5,439 nt of DNA from Anaerolineales bacterium UBA2232 (GTDB lineage: Bacteria > Chloroflexota > Anaerolineae > UBA2200): the NCBI GenBank assembly GCA_002348045.1, contig DDYO01000180.1, forward strand, positions 2,117 through 7,555, in the 5' to 3' direction. How positions within the stretch are numbered: the first letter of the stretch is position 1; each line of letters begins with the position of its first letter. Both the position numbers and the translations under genes were made by a program. Below the pieces are notes generated by a model that worked only from the letters and a program-made list of their open reading frames with translations, was not told where the DNA came from and made no database searches. Below are positions 5,408 to 5,439 of this stretch, piece after piece.

Positions 5408-5439
5408 GGCGCGACTGTGCGGTGTCCAAGACATACTAT

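Noticed and set aside
1..5439. CRISPR arrays, insertion sequences or tandem repeats
   Set aside because: No regularly spaced direct repeats, transposase motifs or terminal inverted repeats were visible anywhere in the window.

Overview
The window is GC-rich bacterial chromosomal DNA with three transcription units: the tail of a tRNA gene, a short rightward redox/regulatory operon, and a longer leftward helicase-transferase operon. Nothing looks phage-derived or transposon-derived. The mix of genes (thioredoxin, FmdB-type zinc ribbon and CsoR-family regulator in one operon; a five-cysteine MrfA-like helicase; a cytoplasmic YwrD-like gamma-glutamyltransferase) recalls Chloroflexota-type genomes. 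That is an impression from family resemblance, not a placement, and no marker gene here settles the taxonomy.

Left edge, 1-61: the last 25 bases of a tRNA, probably tRNA-Asn, with encoded CCA and a strong intrinsic terminator right behind it. From 62 to 204 I see no gene, only one small hairpin.

Region 205-1300 (+ strand) is a complete autonomous operon. It has a near-consensus sigma-70 promoter (TTGACA, 17 bp, TATTAT), a near-perfect CsoR-family operator overlapping the -10 element and start site, then thioredoxin (343-669), an FmdB-family zinc-ribbon protein (735-935), a CsoR/CstR-family repressor (947-1249) and an intrinsic terminator. The operator type matches the regulator encoded last, so the operon is very likely autoregulated. 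The regulator keeps two cysteines 29 residues apart but has Tyr where copper sensors have the metal-binding His. This points to a thiol or persulfide sensor (CstR-like) rather than a copper sensor, and fits a thioredoxin as its target.

Region 1315-5407 (- strand) converges on that operon. A sigma-70-like promoter (TTGATG, 17 bp, TAGAAT) at the right edge drives an approximately 84-nt leader with a hairpin. Then comes an MrfA/YprA-type DEAH helicase with a C-terminal four-cysteine zinc-binding region, started at TTG, and, 41 bp later, a gamma-glutamyltransferase-family enzyme without signal peptide. The helicase would act in DNA repair; why it is co-transcribed with the transferase is not evident from the sequence.
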